A DNA stretch of 64,000 bases, from NCBI GenBank assembly GCA_049799955.1, contig JBARIW010000078.1:1-64000 (forward strand), written 5' to 3'. Positions 1 to 8,595 of the stretch are shown here, one piece after another. The notes beneath the pieces are model-generated. The model saw only the letters and a list, made by a program, of their open reading frames with translations. It was not told the DNA's origin and searched no databases. Position numbers and translations under genes: made by a program. Source of the DNA: JBGTFE01 sp049799955 (GTDB lineage: Bacteria > Acidobacteriota > Blastocatellia > Pyrinomonadales > Pyrinomonadaceae). Every line of letters starts with the position of its first letter. Within the stretch, counting starts at the first letter, position 1.

Positions 1-539
1 ACGGGCGAGCCGATACGGCTGTCTTTCGTCCATCAGATACAAACTGGTATATTCGCCGCTCACTGGACGGCGGCACGACGATTCAGCAGTTCGGCGCAAA
101 TGGCGATGCTCCGGTTGTTGCCGATTACGATGGCGACGGGTTGAGCGACATTGCAATTTATCGAGCATCGGTCGGAGAGTGGTGGATTCAGAAAAGCTCG
201 GACAGTTCCGTTATTGCTTTTCAATTCGGAAACAGTTCTGATAAACCTGTTCAGGGCGATTATACGGGCGACGGCAAGGCTGATGTCGCCATCTACAGAC
301 CGTCAACGGGCGAATGGTTTATCCTTCGAAGCGAGAATTACAGTTACTATTCATTCCCGTTCGGAACAAGCACGGACTTGCCCGCGCCGGGAGATTACGA
401 CGGCGACGGACGGTTTGACGCGACTGTGTTTCGTCCATCGCAATCGACTTGGTATATCCAGCGTTCGACGGCTGGAACTTTGATTCAAAGCTTCGGACAA
501 ACCGGCGACAGCCCTGTTCCGAGCGCGTTCATCCCTTAA
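1..539 (+). CDS. FG-GAP/VCBS-like repeat protein, C-terminal fragment
   Basis: The frame is open from base 3 to the stop at 537-539, so the gene starts before the window. The visible ~179 residues form about four ~45-residue units with a DxDGDGxxD calcium-loop-like motif followed by RPSxGxW and an aromatic strand, as in FG-GAP/VCBS beta-propeller blades. The end (GDSPVPSAFIP) matches the ends of the two large proteins at 5.0-11.6 kb, so this is a third copy of the same C-terminal module, on the opposite strand. It is probably extracellular, judged from the signal peptides of the intact paralogues. Substrate unknown. Confidence 0.85.
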   Translation, partial: GRADTAVFRPSDTNWYIRRSLDGGTTIQQFGANGDAPVVADYDGDGLSDIAIYRASVGEWWIQKSSDSSVIAFQFGNSSDKPVQGDYTGDGKADVAIYRPSTGEWFILRSENYSYYSFPFGTSTDLPAPGDYDGDGRFDATVFRPSQSTWYIQRSTAGTLIQSFGQTGDSPVPSAFIP

Positions 540-640
540 GAATTTAAGATTCAAGATTTAAGATTCAAAATTGAAAGCCAAAATCTTAAATCTTGAATCT
601 TGAATCTTAAATCTTAAATCTTGAATCTTGAATCTTGAAT
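540..640. repeat. Heptamer inverted repeat, AAGATTC/AAATCTT family
   Basis: The left arm carries tandem units AAGATTC/AAGATTT and the right arm GAATCTT/AAATCTT, period 7, around a short spacer near 569-580. It fills the whole gap between two convergent genes and touches the stop codon of the minus-strand phosphatase (640-642). The transcript of either strand could fold into a long hairpin. Confidence 0.9.
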
Positions 641-1404
641 CATCTTAAAATACCCAGCATTTCGTCGTGAATCAATCCGTTTGAAGCGCAAATCGGCGGT
701 TTGTAGATGCTGAACGGCGAATCGTCGTAATATGAAACGCGCCCGCCGGCTTCTTGTATAAAAAGCACGCCAGCCGCAACGTCCCACGGATTTAAGCCTT
801 CTTCCCAGAAACCGTCGAAACGCCCGCAAGCTACATAAGCCATATCAATCGCCGCCGAGCCGTCGCGACGGACGCCGCGCGATTTCAAAAGCATCTCGGT
901 CAAATGCCGCGCGAAATTTTCGCGCTGCGCGATGTCGTACGGAAAACCTGTAACAATCAAAGCTTCGCTTAACTTTTCGGTGTCGGAAACGCGAATTTTT
1001 TTATTGTTCAGACTCGCGCCATGACCTTTTTCGGCGGAAAAAGTCTCGTTTCTGGTCGGGTCGTGCGTTACGCCGAGGACGATTTCGCCGTTGTGTTCGA
1101 GTGCGATTGTAACGCAGAAACAAGGATAGCCGTGAGCGTAATTGGTCGTCCCGTCGAGCGGGTCGATAATCCATTTCCAGCTTTTATCGCCGTCGATAAC
1201 GGCGAGCGATTCGCCTGATTCTTCTGCCAGAATCGCGTGTTTCGGATGATGCGAACGAATTTTCTCGATAATATGTTTTTCCGAGGCGAGGTCGGCTTCC
1301 GTAACGAGATTGATGTCGCCTTTTTTGGAGACATTTATTTTTCCGAGCTTATCGAGCAGGATTTGTCCGGCTTCGCGCGCGGTTTCGATGGCAAAATTCA
1401 ACAT
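640..1404 (-). CDS. suhB: Inositol-1-monophosphatase family protein
   Basis: 254 residues, normal length for the family. The metal-binding signature is complete: EE at 61-62, DPLDGTTN at 81-88 and the C-terminal NPWDVAAG with Asp208. The family hydrolyses inositol-1-phosphate and related sugar phosphates using Mg2+ in the cytoplasm; in bacteria SuhB can also act in rRNA antitermination, and nothing here separates the two roles. The gene lies downstream of the esterase on the same strand, and the 90-bp gap is entirely a repeat, so a private promoter is not apparent. Confidence 0.93.
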   Translation of the reverse strand: MLNFAIETAREAGQILLDKLGKINVSKKGDINLVTEADLASEKHIIEKIRSHHPKHAILAEESGESLAVIDGDKSWKWIIDPLDGTTNYAHGYPCFCVTIALEHNGEIVLGVTHDPTRNETFSAEKGHGASLNNKKIRVSDTEKLSEALIVTGFPYDIAQRENFARHLTEMLLKSRGVRRDGSAAIDMAYVACGRFDGFWEEGLNPWDVAAGVLFIQEAGGRVSYYDDSPFSIYKPPICASNGLIHDEMLGILR

Positions 1405-1496
1405 AATAGGTGATAAGTAATAGGTAATAGGTAACAGGTGATAGATGATAGGTAGTAAGAAATTTCTTTCCTATCACCTATCACCTGTTACTTATC
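1405..1496. repeat. Heptamer inverted repeat, AATAGGT/TATCACC family
   Basis: Left arm of units such as AATAGGT, AACAGGT and GATAGAT (about 1407-1455), right arm CTATCACC/CTGTTAC (about 1470-1500), period 7. It occupies exactly the gap between the phosphatase start (1404) and the esterase stop (TGA, 1495-1497). Confidence 0.9.
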
Positions 1497-2406
1497 ACTT
1501 CTTTATAAATCTCTCGCTCAAACGAAGAAATTCCTGCACCTGCGCATCCCAGAATGTCCAGTTGTGATTGCCGGGAAGCTCGCGGAATTCGTGCGGAATT
1601 TTCTTTTCGTTGAGAAGTTTTACAAAATCGTGATTGTTTTGAATCAAAAAATCTTCCGTTCCGCAGTCGAGATAAATAAACGGCAAATTCTTTATCTTTT
1701 CGGCGGAAATGTCGCGTAACATCTGGAAAATATCGTTTTCCTTTCGCGTTTGACTGCCCGCCGCGCCGAAAGTTTTTAGAATAGATTCGGGAATCGCGCC
1801 TTTTGTGCCGAGTTCTTTCTCCGTCCAGTCAGCCGCGCCGAGCGCTCCGCTAAAAGAACCGACGAGCGCAAACATCTGCGGATATTTTAAACCGAATTTA
1901 ATTGAGCCGTAGCCGCCCATCGAAAGTCCGGCGATAAAGCGATGATTTCTGTCGGCAGTCGTGTTGAATTTTCTATCGATTTCGGGAATAAGCTCTTCGA
2001 TAATGTAGCTTTCGTAACGGTCGTTCTTTTCGGAAATACTGTCCGTATACCAGCCGTTGTCGCCTTCGGGCATAACTAATATGTATTGATATTTTGCCGC
2101 ATATTCGTAGAGCTTTGTTTTATCCGCCCAATTATCATAATGCCCGGACAAGCCGTGAAGCAGATAGATTACAGCATATTTTTTTGATTTGTTGTCTGCC
2201 GAATCATAGCTTTCCGGCATAATCAGATTGTAGGGCATCTGTCGCGCCATCAGCTTACTGTCGAGTTTATATTCCCGAACAAATAAACCCGTTGCGGGAG
2301 TTTCAGTTCTCGTCTTCGGAGTTACAATCTGAGCCTGAACCGCGAAAGGAATAATAAAAGCCAGAATCAGCCAGAGCAAAACATTGGCGCGCGATTGTTT
2401 TTTCAT
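1495..2406 (-). CDS. Secreted esterase, Esterase D / feruloyl-esterase family
   Basis: 303 residues from the ATG at 2406; a longer frame exists upstream but the signal peptide (MKKQ then a hydrophobic stretch ending AVQAQ) begins here. Alpha/beta-hydrolase motifs: YLLHGLSG near 81-88 (oxyanion region), GLSMGGYGS with nucleophile Ser162, and a C-terminal GNHNW holding the likely catalytic His. The family (PF00756) includes acetylxylan/feruloyl esterases, S-formylglutathione hydrolase and antigen 85. Signal peptide and neighbours favour an exported carboxylesterase. It starts 4 bp after the zinc-finger gene stop, so the two are probably cotranscribed. Confidence 0.85.
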   Translation of the reverse strand: MKKQSRANVLLWLILAFIIPFAVQAQIVTPKTRTETPATGLFVREYKLDSKLMARQMPYNLIMPESYDSADNKSKKYAVIYLLHGLSGHYDNWADKTKLYEYAAKYQYILVMPEGDNGWYTDSISEKNDRYESYIIEELIPEIDRKFNTTADRNHRFIAGLSMGGYGSIKFGLKYPQMFALVGSFSGALGAADWTEKELGTKGAIPESILKTFGAAGSQTRKENDIFQMLRDISAEKIKNLPFIYLDCGTEDFLIQNNHDFVKLLNEKKIPHEFRELPGNHNWTFWDAQVQEFLRLSERFIKK

Positions 2407-2410
2407 AAAT

Positions 2411-2695
2411 TTACCCGAAAAATCTGTCGAGCCAGCCCGCTTTTTCTTCTGTCCCGATAACCTGCGCAAGCTCGCCCGCGTCGAACCACGCGCCGGAGCA
2501 GTTTTCGCAAACGTCGATTTTTACGTTTTCAAAATCGGTTTCGACGAGACGCCCATCGCAGCGCGGGCATTTCATTTCGGTCATTTTCGCGTTTTCTGCT
2601 TGCAGTTTTTCCTTCATTTTCTGGACAAGCTCGACTTCCCTTCGGTGAAAATACTCGTTTTCGAGCGCTTGCCCGCGGTCTTCTAAATCTGGCAT
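2411..2695 (-). CDS. Small zf-TFIIB-type zinc-ribbon protein
   Basis: 94 residues. The C-terminal half carries CPRC...CENCSGAWFDAGEL, the signature of the zf-TFIIB family (PF13453), with two CxxC knuckles about 20 residues apart. The N-terminal half is charged and probably helical. Function in this family is unknown; binding one zinc is the safe prediction. It is 4 bp upstream of the esterase gene on the same strand. Confidence 0.8.
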   Translation of the reverse strand: MPDLEDRGQALENEYFHRREVELVQKMKEKLQAENAKMTEMKCPRCDGRLVETDFENVKIDVCENCSGAWFDAGELAQVIGTEEKAGWLDRFFG

Positions 2696-2770
2696 AAAAA
2701 TTCATTCTCCTTAAAAATATAAAATTGCGTTAGAAAAAAATTAACAGACTGCGGCGCAAGTTTCAAACAA

Positions 2771-2861
2771 GAAGAATTTAGCCACGAACAAACACGAAAA
2801 GACACGAAAATGATTTTGCTTCTTTTCGTGTTCTTTCGTGTTTGTTCGTGGCTAATTCTTC
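2771..2861. repeat. Decamer inverted repeat, CACGAA family
   Basis: Left arm 2771-2811 has ACGAA motifs spaced 10 bp apart; right arm 2821-2861 is the reverse complement (TTCGTGT units). It lies immediately 3' of the DUF2270 gene (stop at 2862). This 10-bp type resembles repeats seen widely in bacterial genomes and differs from the 7-bp types in the window. Confidence 0.9.
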
Positions 2862-3797
2862 TTACGATTCGGTCTTGTGAATCGAGCGGACGCGATGGCG
2901 GGCTTTTTTGGCGCGTCTGATGGTGTTGCGTTTTTTCAGATTCGTTTCAGCCCAATCGGAAACCTGTTTGAGCGGATGCCATTCGAAATGTTCGAGCGGC
3001 TGAACTTCGCTCGAAGCGTTACGCAGCTTAAGAGTTCCGAAGGCGAGAAAGAAAATCGCCGCGTTGAAAAGCAGACCGATGAAAATGACAAGCTCGCCCG
3101 GCGCGAGTCCGACCTGCGCGCGCTCGAAAAAGAAATCCAGAAAGGTTTTCGCAGCTTTCGGGTCGGGCGCAATCGGAAACGGGTGAACGTAAATCTTTAA
3201 CGTCCAGCTCAGCGCGAGCAGAATAAAAATCCATAGATAATTGCTTCGAAGACGCCTGCCGACGGCTTCCCACTCGCTGATTGTAAAATGCGGGTTGATT
3301 AAATCCGACGAAATATGTTCAGCCCATTCCTTATCGGGCGGAACTGTCCGGTGCGAGAGCATCGGCGCGAAATATCCGGTTTCGAGAACTCTCACGCGAT
3401 TTGCCCAAACCTCGTAATAGCGATAGCGACGCGCCTCCATAAACAGAAAAATCGTTACCAGAATCGAGTTTATCGGGATAGCGAAATGCGGATTGTCGGG
3501 CGAGCTGAAAACGAACGAAAGCGTCGCGCCAGCCGTAATTACAGCCCAGTTCGTCGTCGCGTCGAGCCGCCCGCGCCAGACGTTCGAGCGCTGAACTTCG
3601 CCGCGATAAAAATGCACCATCGCCGTATTAAATTCCGCCATCGAAAGCTTTTGCGGAACCGAAAGCGGCGTCGTTTTAGGCTTCTGGCTGCGCGCGCGAA
3701 CTTCTTCTGCAAGAGATTTAAAGGACGGCGGCAGTTGGCTTATATGTATGTCGTCTTCGACGGTAGTTTCGTTCGCAAAGCGAACATCGTCTTTCAT
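2862..3797 (-). CDS. DUF2270 integral membrane protein
   Basis: 311 residues. The central region has the DUF2270 (PF10028) look: FYRGExxRxxxWRxRLDxTTNWAV, a membrane segment (VITAGATLSFVFSS), a second hydrophobic segment, then MEARRYRYYEVW. Two further membrane helices follow near 185-200 and 225-245. The N- and C-terminal tails are polar, the latter very basic. No biochemical role is established for the family. It is the first minus-strand gene before a divergent spacer with tadA. Confidence 0.82.
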   Translation of the reverse strand: MKDDVRFANETTVEDDIHISQLPPSFKSLAEEVRARSQKPKTTPLSVPQKLSMAEFNTAMVHFYRGEVQRSNVWRGRLDATTNWAVITAGATLSFVFSSPDNPHFAIPINSILVTIFLFMEARRYRYYEVWANRVRVLETGYFAPMLSHRTVPPDKEWAEHISSDLINPHFTISEWEAVGRRLRSNYLWIFILLALSWTLKIYVHPFPIAPDPKAAKTFLDFFFERAQVGLAPGELVIFIGLLFNAAIFFLAFGTLKLRNASSEVQPLEHFEWHPLKQVSDWAETNLKKRNTIRRAKKARHRVRSIHKTES

Positions 3798-3913
3798 AAG
3801 GCAGCTAAACGGAAGAGAATTTTATGAACCGGAAAATGCGCAAGCCGATTCTATTTTAAGTTTAACACTTTGCCATTTCGATGCAAGAATTATTTCCGAC
3901 AAAACTTAATCGC

Positions 3914-3942
3914 TTGACATTACTATCCTGGAAAACTATATT
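3914..3942 (+). promoter_or_regulatory. Predicted sigma-70 promoter for tadA
   Basis: TTGACA (3914-3919), 17-bp spacer, TATATT (3937-3942). Transcription would begin about 28 bp before the tadA ATG at 3978. The tRNA-Ser genes lie downstream and could be cotranscribed. Confidence 0.65.
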
Positions 3943-3977
3943 TTCAGTTTGCCCTGCGGCGCGACTTTTTGACTTTT

Positions 3978-4448
3978 ATGTCTGTCGAAACGGATGAATT
4001 TTGGATGCGACGTGCTCTCGAAGCCGCAGAGGAAGCGCGAAATCGAGGCGAAGTTCCGGTTGGCGCGTGTTTGATTGATAAATCGGGCGAGCTTTTGGCA
4101 TCTGCCGGAAATCGAACAATAATTGATACCGACCCGACCGCGCACGCCGAAATTCTGGCGCTTCGCAAGGCGGCAGGGAAAATTGGCAATTATCGTTTGA
4201 CTGAAACGTGCCTTTATACGACGATAGAACCTTGCGCTATGTGCGCGGGCGCGCTCGTTAACGCGAGAATAAAACGTCTTGTTTACGGCGCGACGGACGA
4301 ACGCTTCGGCGCTGTCGAAACAATTTTTCGCATTTGCGATAACAGTTCTTTGAATCATAAAATAGAAATCGTTTCGAGCGTTTTGCAGGAAGAATGCAGG
4401 CAAATCATGCAGGATTTTTTTCGCCAAAGACGCTTGAAAAAGGTTTAA
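3978..4448 (+). CDS. tadA: tRNA-specific adenosine deaminase TadA
   Basis: 156 residues from the ATG at 3978, preferred to a TTG three codons earlier. The deaminase zinc site is complete: HAE with His56 and Glu58, and PCAMC with Cys86 and Cys89. TadA converts A34 to inosine in tRNA-Arg(ACG). Next come two tRNA-Ser genes and the SRP RNA, a neighbourhood like the tadA-SRP RNA-dnaX order of Bacillus subtilis. A strong promoter lies just upstream. Confidence 0.95.
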   Translation: MSVETDEFWMRRALEAAEEARNRGEVPVGACLIDKSGELLASAGNRTIIDTDPTAHAEILALRKAAGKIGNYRLTETCLYTTIEPCAMCAGALVNARIKRLVYGATDERFGAVETIFRICDNSSLNHKIEIVSSVLQEECRQIMQDFFRQRRLKKV

Positions 4449-4544
4449 GATTCAAAATTTAAGATTCAAAATTCAAGATTTAAGATTAGTCGTCTTTCAA
4501 TCTTGAATCTTGAACATTAAATCTTGAATCTTAAATCTTGAATT
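4444..4544. repeat. Heptamer inverted repeat, AAGATTC/AAATCTT family
   Basis: Tandem AAGATTC/AAGATTT units on the left (4444-4487) and complementary GAATCTT/AAATCTT units on the right (about 4500-4543). It begins in the tadA stop region and ends 7 bp before the first tRNA-Ser. Same family as 540-640 and 19763-19858. Confidence 0.88.
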
Positions 4545-4551
4545 CTATCGC

Positions 4552-4644
<93 letters not shown>

Positions 4645-4650
4645 ATTAAT

Positions 4651-4741
4651 GGAAAGGTGCAAGAGCGGTTGAATTGGCAGCATTGGAAATGCTGTGAACC
4701 TCAAAAGGGTTCCGTGGGTTCGAATCCCACCCTTTCCGCCA
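4651..4741 (+). tRNA. tRNA-Ser(GGA)
   Basis: Acceptor GGAAAGG/CCTTTCC, encoded CCA, anticodon loop TTGGAAA giving anticodon GGA (reads UCC/UCU). Long variable arm as expected for serine. It follows the first tRNA-Ser by 9 bp and is largely the same outside the anticodon arm, so the pair looks like a duplication followed by anticodon divergence. Confidence 0.95.
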
Positions 4742-4746
4742 CATCG

Positions 4747-4841
4747 ATTTCGGATTTTAGATTTCGGATTTTGGATTAAAAGAATAATTGTTAATTTTTG
4801 GATTAATCCAAAATCGCAAATCTAAAATCCAAAATCCAAAT
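4747..4841. repeat. Heptamer inverted repeat, AAAATCC/TTTCGGA family
   Basis: Left arm TTTCGGA/TTTTAGA/TTTTGGA units (4748-4780), right arm AAAATCC/AAAATCG units (4803-4840), period 7. It sits between the second tRNA-Ser and the SRP RNA, touching both. Confidence 0.85.
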
Positions 4842-4948
4842 ATGGCTTCAGGCTCCGCACAAGGTTTGAGTTGTGAACTCCGCTAGGCGAGGAATCGAGC
4901 AACGGCAGCAATTTCAGCTTGTGTTGCGGTAAAGTCTGAAGCCTCCAT
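4842..4948 (+). ncRNA. ffs: Small bacterial SRP RNA (4.5S type)
   Basis: About 107 nt. The ends pair (GGCTTCAG 4844-4851 with CTGAAGCC 4936-4943), an inner CACAAG/CTTGTG helix follows, and the apical domain has the diagnostic Ffh-binding layout GTGAACTCCGC, AGG, a GGAA tetraloop (4891-4894), then AGCAACGG. It acts with Ffh in cotranslational membrane targeting. A strong intrinsic terminator follows. Ends are approximate. Confidence 0.9.
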
Positions 4949-4957
4949 CTTTTAAAA

Positions 4958-5004
4958 GGGCAAGGATGATTTTGAGATTATCAAAATCATCCTTGCCCTT
5001 TTTT
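4958..5004 (+). terminator. Intrinsic terminator after the SRP RNA
   Basis: Perfect 18-bp stem (4958-4975 with 4981-4998), 5-nt loop, then six T. The A-rich left flank could also serve the convergent minus-strand gene ending at 5022. Confidence 0.93.
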
Positions 5005-5021
5005 CCGTTACCAACGTTTTC

Positions 5022-8000
5022 TTACTTTATTATTTCAGAATTCATTTCAAATTCGAATTTCTTAGACGGCACATTTTTTGAATTTGCCTCAGCCCCCTGC
5101 GAGAAAGCGTTAGGAACAGGCACATCGCCCGGAATGCCGAAACTCTGAATTAAAGTTCCGGCAGTCGTTCTCTGCACATACCACGTCGATTGCGAAGGAC
5201 GAAAGACAGTCGCGTCAAACTTGCCGTCGCCGTCGTAATCTCCCGGCGCGGGAACATCTCCGTTTGCACCGAACGGGAATGAATAATAGCTCTGATTTTC
5301 GCTTCGAAGGATAAACCACTCGCCCGTCGAAGGTCGCCAGATTGCCACATCGGCATCGCCGTCGCCGGTATAATCGCCCTGAACGGGCTTGTCTGCGCTG
5401 TTTCCGAATTGGTAAGCAATGACGCTTAAATTCGAGCTTTGCTGAATCCACCATTCACCGACCGAAGCGCGCCAAATCGCAATATCTGATTTGCCATCGC
5501 CGTCATAATCGGCAACCGCCGGAGCATCGCCCGTAGCGCCGAATTGCTGAATCGTTGTTCCGCCGTCGGAAGAACGCCTGATATACCAGTTTGTGTCAGT
5601 CGGACGAAACACGGCGGAGTCGGCTTTGCCGTCGCCGTCGAAATCTCCGACGACAGGAATATCGCCGATTGTTCCGAACGGATACGAGTAATAACTTCCG
5701 TCCTCGGAGCGAAGAATAAACCATTCGCCTGTCGAAGGTCGAAAGACGGCAAAATCGACACGTCCGTCGCCGGTAAAGTCGCCGGGCGTTAGTTTATCAG
5801 ATGAGTTGCCGAATTGCGCGGCATAATTTCCGCCGTCGGAACTTCTCGAATACCACCATTCGCCGACACTCGGGCGGAAGATGGAAATATCCGTCTTCGA
5901 GTCGCCGTCAAAATCGAACATCGTGTTCGAAGTGTTGAATAAACGGGCGATTCCGATAGAGCTGACGCCATTTATGTGCGTAAACAATCCAACCAGAATT
6001 ATTTTATTGTTAGACTGCAAATCAAAACTGATAATCCTGAGATTAATATTCAGCGAGTTGTTAAAAGTCGAATCAAGCGTTCCGTCCGGGTTGAATTTCC
6101 TGATTATTCCCGGCGCGGAGTTAAAATCGCCTGTATCAGGAAAACCTGTCATTATAATCTTGCCGCCGGACTCAACTCTGATAGCAGATACTCTTGTGTT
6201 TAAGACGGGAGAAAAGCTCGTATCGAGCGTGCCGTCCGAATTTAAGCGGGCGAGGTATTTCTTTGAAGCGTCAAAATTTACGGCAGTAAAATCGCCGCCG
6301 ATTAGAATCTTTCCGTCAGACTGGACACCTATTGTCTGAACTGTTCCGTTTGCTCCGCCGGGCGGATTAAATGTCGTATCGAGAGTCAAATCCGCGTTGA
6401 GACGCGCAATGCGACCGCGCGGAGTGCCTGCAACATCCGCAAAACTTCCGCCGATTAAGATTTTACCGTCGGGCTGAAACGCAAATGCCGCACAAAATTG
6501 TCCCGAGGTTATAGCGACAGATGCATCCTGACTTCCGGTAGTACCATTATTTCTTATTACGGCGCCGGTTTTTCCAACCAGCACTTTACCGTCAGGCTGC
6601 GCCTTAATCGCCACCGCAAAACTTGAACCCGAAAGGCTTGCGATGCTCGAACCGTTTGGATTAAATATTCGTATCCCGTTACCATTGCCTGCGAGGATTT
6701 TCCCGTCCGGCAAAATTTCGAGAAGAGTAACAGGCACTTCAAAAACAGTCTGATTAAAGCTTGTATCGACTGTTCCGTCAGCATTAAATCTAACCAGATA
6801 TTTGCGCTCTACGCCGTTTGGAGTTGTAAAATCTCCGGCAACGACAAATTTATTGTCCGGCTGAACGCGCACGGCATAACCTCTGCCATTTTCTCCGATT
6901 TGAGGATAGTAAGAATCGTCGACAGTGCCGTCGGGACTGAATTTTATTAAGTTAAGCTTGGAATCATTGGCTCCCGGATTAGGATTGCTCTGTGTAGCAA
7001 TCCCGAAATTAACTCCGCTGGCAAGAAATTTTCCGTCATTCAGAAAATCCAAATCATAAACGGTTGCAAGATTATTCGGCACGGCAAACGAATTGACTAA
7101 AGTTCCGTCAGTGTTAAGTAAAGCGATTTTATATTTCGTCACGCCGTTATATAACCTGAACCCGCCCGCGACCATAATTTTGCCGTCAGACAAAAGGAGC
7201 ATCGTGTAAATAAAACTATTCGGTCCGACGGCATTGACGCTGAAGCTGCCGTCGATACTGCCGTCCGAATTGAGCCGCGCCTGATTATTAAAAGTAAAGC
7301 CGTTAACCCTGTTAAATTGCCCGCCGATGAGAATTTTACCGTCCGGCTGAAACAGCATTGAATAAATTGTATTGGTTGACGAAGATGTATTGACTATCTG
7401 AACCGGAGCGAACGATTCATCATAGGAAGGATTAAACGTCAGAGTCGGATTTAAACGACGAAGCGTTTTGGTGTTGTCGTTATAAATAAGGATTTTCGCG
7501 TCCGGCTGAACGATAAATTTGCTGACAAATATCGGCGTCTCCTCTTGCGGTATTCCTTCGGAATCGGCACGCACGATATATTCTATAAAGCCGGAACTTT
7601 GTATCAATTTGCGCCCGGAATAGTAAATACTGTCGTCGGGCATAACTTGTATCTGATAACCGAACCAAACGTTGGCGACCAGCGGCTGATTATTAAAAGC
7701 GGTATCCATCGAGCCGTCGGCGTTTAATCTGATAAGCCCCTGACGCGGAGTTAAAAATTGTCCGGCTAGAATGATTTTCCCGTTGGACTGCAAAGCGATG
7801 CTTTGAATTACAAACGGAGAAACCATTCCGCCGGCAGGCAATAAAAACGGGGCGTTAAAAGTCGGGTCGAGGCTGCCGTCGGGATTAAGCCTGACGATAT
7901 TTTTTTTATAAATATTGTTGATGACGCTAAACGAGCCGGTGGCGATAATTTTCCCGTCCGGCTGAACGATTGTCTGGTAAATCGTGCTGACGGCAGGCGC

Positions 8001-8141
8001 GGGAACATGCGTCAGCGCCGCGCCGAAGCTCGTATCGACATCACCGGCAGCCGCGCTCGCCGATAAAATACAAAGTGAAATCAACAAGATAAGCTGAGGA
8101 ATGACCAGAAAACGGTGGAAGATATTTTTATATGTTTTCAT
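5022..8141 (-). CDS. Secreted delta-60 repeat / FG-GAP repeat protein
   Basis: 1039 residues; ATG at 8141 preceded by GGAG. A signal peptide (MKTYKNIFHR, then a hydrophobic core ending ASAAAG) is followed by many ~50-residue delta-60-type units (LQPDGKILxGGxF ... ARLNxDGSLDxSF) to about residue 735. Six FG-GAP-like units (DxDGDGKxD ... FRPSxGxW) then run to about 1015. The tail after PVPNAF is unique and polar. Probably an extracellular beta-propeller protein; ligand unknown. It is a close paralogue of the next gene, and both interrupt the usual SRP RNA-dnaX neighbourhood. Confidence 0.88.
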   Translation of the reverse strand: MKTYKNIFHRFLVIPQLILLISLCILSASAAAGDVDTSFGAALTHVPAPAVSTIYQTIVQPDGKIIATGSFSVINNIYKKNIVRLNPDGSLDPTFNAPFLLPAGGMVSPFVIQSIALQSNGKIILAGQFLTPRQGLIRLNADGSMDTAFNNQPLVANVWFGYQIQVMPDDSIYYSGRKLIQSSGFIEYIVRADSEGIPQEETPIFVSKFIVQPDAKILIYNDNTKTLRRLNPTLTFNPSYDESFAPVQIVNTSSSTNTIYSMLFQPDGKILIGGQFNRVNGFTFNNQARLNSDGSIDGSFSVNAVGPNSFIYTMLLLSDGKIMVAGGFRLYNGVTKYKIALLNTDGTLVNSFAVPNNLATVYDLDFLNDGKFLASGVNFGIATQSNPNPGANDSKLNLIKFSPDGTVDDSYYPQIGENGRGYAVRVQPDNKFVVAGDFTTPNGVERKYLVRFNADGTVDTSFNQTVFEVPVTLLEILPDGKILAGNGNGIRIFNPNGSSIASLSGSSFAVAIKAQPDGKVLVGKTGAVIRNNGTTGSQDASVAITSGQFCAAFAFQPDGKILIGGSFADVAGTPRGRIARLNADLTLDTTFNPPGGANGTVQTIGVQSDGKILIGGDFTAVNFDASKKYLARLNSDGTLDTSFSPVLNTRVSAIRVESGGKIIMTGFPDTGDFNSAPGIIRKFNPDGTLDSTFNNSLNINLRIISFDLQSNNKIILVGLFTHINGVSSIGIARLFNTSNTMFDFDGDSKTDISIFRPSVGEWWYSRSSDGGNYAAQFGNSSDKLTPGDFTGDGRVDFAVFRPSTGEWFILRSEDGSYYSYPFGTIGDIPVVGDFDGDGKADSAVFRPTDTNWYIRRSSDGGTTIQQFGATGDAPAVADYDGDGKSDIAIWRASVGEWWIQQSSNLSVIAYQFGNSADKPVQGDYTGDGDADVAIWRPSTGEWFILRSENQSYYSFPFGANGDVPAPGDYDGDGKFDATVFRPSQSTWYVQRTTAGTLIQSFGIPGDVPVPNAFSQGAEANSKNVPSKKFEFEMNSEIIK

Positions 8142-8399
8142 TTTAACTCCGATAAACTCGAACCTTTTGGAGGAGAATTTAATTTTTAAATATTATAGCA
8201 ATTTATGACCGAGCAAATTTAGATGCAGATTAAGTACGATTTAATAATAATAAAGTTTAAAGGGTAAGTCCTTAATTTATGTTAAAAAATCTAAATTTAT
8301 CTAAGACAAATTTAAGGAATCGCGCATAAATCTTATTCTAAATTGATAATTAAACCGGGCTAAACAAAAATTATTTCTTCAAGTCTTTCCTATAGTTTT

Positions 8400-8522
8400 A
8401 TGTCATACCAGATAAACGATTTAACTTTCACCGCGCAAGATAAATACGAACGTTTGATGAGCTACACAGGAATTTCCGACGTGATACTATTCGCCAAGAA
8501 GCAGGTAAGATATTGCGGTTAA
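8400..8522 (+). CDS. Possible 40-residue small protein
   Basis: ATG at 8400, stop at 8520-8522, encoding MSYQINDLTF followed by a mixed polar sequence ending QVRYCG. No family recognised. Support is indirect: it is followed after 13 bp by a perfect intrinsic terminator in the same direction and lies in a gap between two minus-strand genes. I see no clear ribosome binding site. The first four residues (MSYQ) match the DnaX start, which may be chance or a relic. It could instead be a small non-coding transcript or the remains of a longer gene. Confidence 0.3.
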   Translation: MSYQINDLTFTAQDKYERLMSYTGISDVILFAKKQVRYCG

Positions 8523-8525
8523 TTA

Positions 8526-8570
8526 GAAAAAAAATGGGTCTTAACCAGTGTAAAGTTAAGACCCTTTTTT
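8526..8570. terminator. Bidirectional intrinsic terminator
   Basis: GGGTCTTAAC (8536-8545) pairs perfectly with GTTAAGACCC (8555-8564), with an A-run before and six T after, so it can act in both directions. On the minus strand it ends the 8596-11577 gene; on the plus strand it follows the small ORF at 8400. Confidence 0.92.
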
Positions 8571-8595
8571 AATTTATCCTTATTCATTATTTCAT

